Origin: DATACQ01 sp036555515
GTDB lineage: Bacteria > Desulfobacterota > Binatia > UBA9968
Direction: 5' to 3'
Assembly: GCA_036555515.1 (NCBI GenBank)
Contig: DATBLC010000099.1
Span: 1-7,850 of the forward strand
DNA: 7,850 nucleotides
In this document: piece by piece, positions 5,861-7,850 of the stretch
Position numbering within the stretch: the stretch's first letter is position 1
How the letters are laid out: each line of letters begins with the position of its first letter
Program-made: the position numbers and the translations under genes
Notes under the pieces: model-generated
What the model was told of the DNA's origin: nothing
Database searches by the model: none
What the model saw: only the letters and a program-made list of their open reading frames with translations

Positions 5861-7850
5861 ATGAATAACAAAAGCGATGAATTGTGTGTTAACACCATCC
5901 GCACGCTGGCGATGGATGCGGTGCAGCAGGCCAACTCCGGCCATCCTGGGACGCCCATGGCGCTGGCACCAGTGGTCTATTGTCTGTGGCAGCGGGTTTT
6001 GCGCTTCGATCCGAGCCATCCGATCTGGCCGAACCGAGACCGCTTCGTGTTGTCTGCCGGCCATGCTTCCATGCTGCTTTATGCGATGCTGCATTTGACC
6101 GGCGTCAAAGCGGTTAACCCGAAGTACGAAACGCTGGGGAATCTGTCGGTGGAGCTGGACGACATCAAGCGTTTTCGCCAGCTCGAAAGCAAATGCCCCG
6201 GGCATCCCGAATACCGATGGACATCGGGTGTCGAGACCACCACGGGCCCCTTGGGACAGGGCGTGGCGACGAGCGTCGGCATGGCCATTGCCGAGCACTG
6301 GCTGGCGAGCTACTTCAATCGGCCGGAATTCGAGCTTTTCGATTATGATGTTTACGCTTTGTGCGGCGACGGCTTCATGATGGAAGGAATCTCCGGCGAA
6401 GCCGCGTCACTGGCGGGTCACCTCAAGCTCGCCAATCTCTGCTGGATCTACGATAACAACCACATCACCATCGAGGGAAACACGGCGTTGGCGTACAGCG
6501 ATGACGTGGCGACGCGCTTCATCGGTTACGGCTGGAACGTCACGCGCGTCGGCGATGCCAACGATCTGGAGATGCTCGAGCGCGCTTTCAAGACGTTCAA
6601 ACATACTACTGATCGACCGAGCTTGATTATCGTCGATAGCCATATCGCTTACGGCGCGCCCAACAAACAAGATACCAGTGCAGCCCACGGCGAGCCGTTG
6701 GGCAAGGAAGAGATCAAGCTGGCCAAGCGGCACTACAGCTGGCCGGAAGATGCTGAGTTTCTCGTGCCCGCAGGAGTGCGCGAGCATTTCGAGGCGGGCA
6801 TCGGCGCGCGCGGTCAGGCGCTGCATGACGCTTGGTGGGAGAAATTTGAAGCCTATAAACGCCAGTACCCGGAGCTCGCCGATCACGGCTATCGCATGTT
6901 GCGCCGCGAGCTACCGGAGGGATGGGACAAGGGCTTGCCGGCGTTTTCCGCGGACGACAAAGGCCTCGCGACCCGCGATGCCTCGGGCGTAGCGCTGAAC
7001 GCAATTGCCCCGAACGTGCCATGGCTGCTCGGCGGCTCCGCCGATCTCGGCCCTTCGTGCAAGACGCGCCTGACTTTCACTGGCGCCGGAGATTTTAACG
7101 CCGAGAATCCTGCAGGACGAAACTTCCACTTTGGCATCCGGGAGCACGCCATGGGCGCTGTTCTCAACGGGCTCTCCTTGTCCAAGCTGCGGCCTTTTGG
7201 ATCCGGGTTCCTGATCTTCAGCGACTACGGCCGCGCGGCGATCCGCCTGAGCGCCTTGATGGAAATTCCAGTGATTCACATCTTCACCCACGATTCCATC
7301 GGCGTCGGAGAAGACGGGCCAACGCACCAACCGGTGGAACAGCTCGCGTCCCTGCGCGCCATTCCCGGATTAATTACCCTGCGGCCGGCGGATGCCAACG
7401 AAACGGTGGAAGCGTGGCGCGTGATCATGCCGTTCCGCCATGAGCCGGTGGCGCTGGTTTTAACCCGTCAAGCGCTGCCGACCTTGGACCGCGCGAAATA
7501 CGCCGCCGCGGCGGGCGTAGAGCGCGGCGCTTATGTTCTCGCGGACGCTGATGACGGAAAACCCGAAGTGCTGCTGCTCGCCACTGGCAGTGAAGTCTCG
7601 CTCTGTATAGAGGCGTATGAAAAGCTCAAAGCCGAAGGGAAAAAGGCTCGCGTGGTCAGCATGCCGTCGTGGGAAATTTTCGAGCACACCTGTCGCGAGC
7701 ATCCCGAGTATCGCGAGCAGGTGCTGCCGGAGGCGGTCACTGCGCGGGTCTCGGTGGAAAAGGCCTCCACGCTTGGCTGGGCGCGTTACGTCGGCAGCCG
7801 CGGCCATAGCATTGGCATGGAGACTTTCGGGGCCTCGGCGCCGCTCAAAG
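5861..7850 (+). CDS. tkt: Transketolase (3' end outside window)
   Basis: 663 codons of an open frame that is still open at the right edge; I read it through without a frameshift. The enzyme uses thiamine diphosphate to move two-carbon units between sugar phosphates, for example sedoheptulose 7-phosphate + glyceraldehyde 3-phosphate to ribose 5-phosphate + xylulose 5-phosphate. Landmarks are NSGHPGTPM (H28), SAGHASMLLY (H68), TTGPLGQG, the cofactor motif GDGFMMEG (D170) with DNNHITIEG, GAPNKQDTSAAHG (H276), the catalytic glutamate in GIREHAMG (E428), FSDYGR, GVGEDGPTHQPVEQL (H489) and, near the edge, TFGASAPL. In E. coli TktA the last motif sits some 25-30 residues from the end, so the protein is about 95% complete here. 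Catalytic histidines match the E. coli set. It directly follows ackA and would regenerate pentose phosphate for phosphoketolase. The FMMEG variant (usually CLMEG) and GHAS (usually GHGS) are conservative differences. Confidence 0.96.
   Translation, partial: MNNKSDELCVNTIRTLAMDAVQQANSGHPGTPMALAPVVYCLWQRVLRFDPSHPIWPNRDRFVLSAGHASMLLYAMLHLTGVKAVNPKYETLGNLSVELDDIKRFRQLESKCPGHPEYRWTSGVETTTGPLGQGVATSVGMAIAEHWLASYFNRPEFELFDYDVYALCGDGFMMEGISGEAASLAGHLKLANLCWIYDNNHITIEGNTALAYSDDVATRFIGYGWNVTRVGDANDLEMLERAFKTFKHTTDRPSLIIVDSHIAYGAPNKQDTSAAHGEPLGKEEIKLAKRHYSWPEDAEFLVPAGVREHFEAGIGARGQALHDAWWEKFEAYKRQYPELADHGYRMLRRELPEGWDKGLPAFSADDKGLATRDASGVALNAIAPNVPWLLGGSADLGPSCKTRLTFTGAGDFNAENPAGRNFHFGIREHAMGAVLNGLSLSKLRPFGSGFLIFSDYGRAAIRLSALMEIPVIHIFTHDSIGVGEDGPTHQPVEQLASLRAIPGLITLRPADANETVEAWRVIMPFRHEPVALVLTRQALPTLDRAKYAAAAGVERGAYVLADADDGKPEVLLLATGSEVSLCIEAYEKLKAEGKKARVVSMPSWEIFEHTCREHPEYREQVLPEAVTARVSVEKASTLGWARYVGSRGHSIGMETFGASAPLK

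Noticed and set aside
5850..5864. Four-codon ORF (MPKR) ending in an ATGA overlap with the tkt start
   Set aside because: The overlap is neat, but the nearest purine-rich site (GAGG, 5831-5834) is too far away. Such a short frame is easily chance.
1..7850. Mobile element, phage, CRISPR, toxin-antitoxin or defence system
   Set aside because: Both strands were scanned. Every long open frame with motifs belongs to central carbon metabolism, and no transposase, direct-repeat array, terminal inverted repeat pair or tRNA was seen.

Overview
The window holds six co-directional genes, all on the plus strand: the last 71 codons of a phosphoglucomutase gene (pgm), a histidine-phosphatase-family sugar phosphatase, a class I fructose-bisphosphate aldolase, a phosphoketolase (xfp), an acetate kinase (ackA) and a transketolase (tkt) that runs off the right edge about 25-30 codons before its expected stop. 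The gaps are 79, 109, 99, 77 and 36 bases. No convincing promoter or intrinsic terminator separates the genes, so one operon, or a few overlapping transcripts, is likely. There are no RNA genes, insertion sequences, CRISPR arrays or phage genes. Codon use looks uniform and GC-rich throughout, with no obvious sign of a recent insertion.

The organism is bacterial, GC-rich and uses clear Shine-Dalgarno sites. The intergenic C-rich/G-rich palindrome and the xfp-ackA pairing would suit a proteobacterium (for example an environmental beta- or gammaproteobacterium), but the taxonomy cannot be fixed from this sequence.

The enzymes fit together as one pathway. Pgm links glucose 1-phosphate (typically from glycogen or sucrose) to glucose 6-phosphate and hence fructose 6-phosphate. 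Xfp cleaves fructose 6-phosphate or xylulose 5-phosphate to acetyl phosphate plus erythrose 4-phosphate or glyceraldehyde 3-phosphate. AckA converts acetyl phosphate to acetate and ATP. The aldolase can join erythrose 4-phosphate and dihydroxyacetone phosphate into sedoheptulose 1,7-bisphosphate. The phosphatase resembles yeast Shb17, which removes the 1-phosphate of that compound. Transketolase turns the resulting sedoheptulose 7-phosphate plus glyceraldehyde 3-phosphate into two pentose phosphates for another round of Xfp.

On paper, with only the common isomerases/epimerase added, this closes a redox-neutral cycle: fructose 6-phosphate + 2 Pi gives 3 acetyl phosphate, with no transaldolase. 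This is the logic of 'non-oxidative glycolysis', which was described as an engineered route. A natural operon carrying its committed steps, including a matching phosphatase, is the most interesting reading of this window. It remains an inference from gene content.
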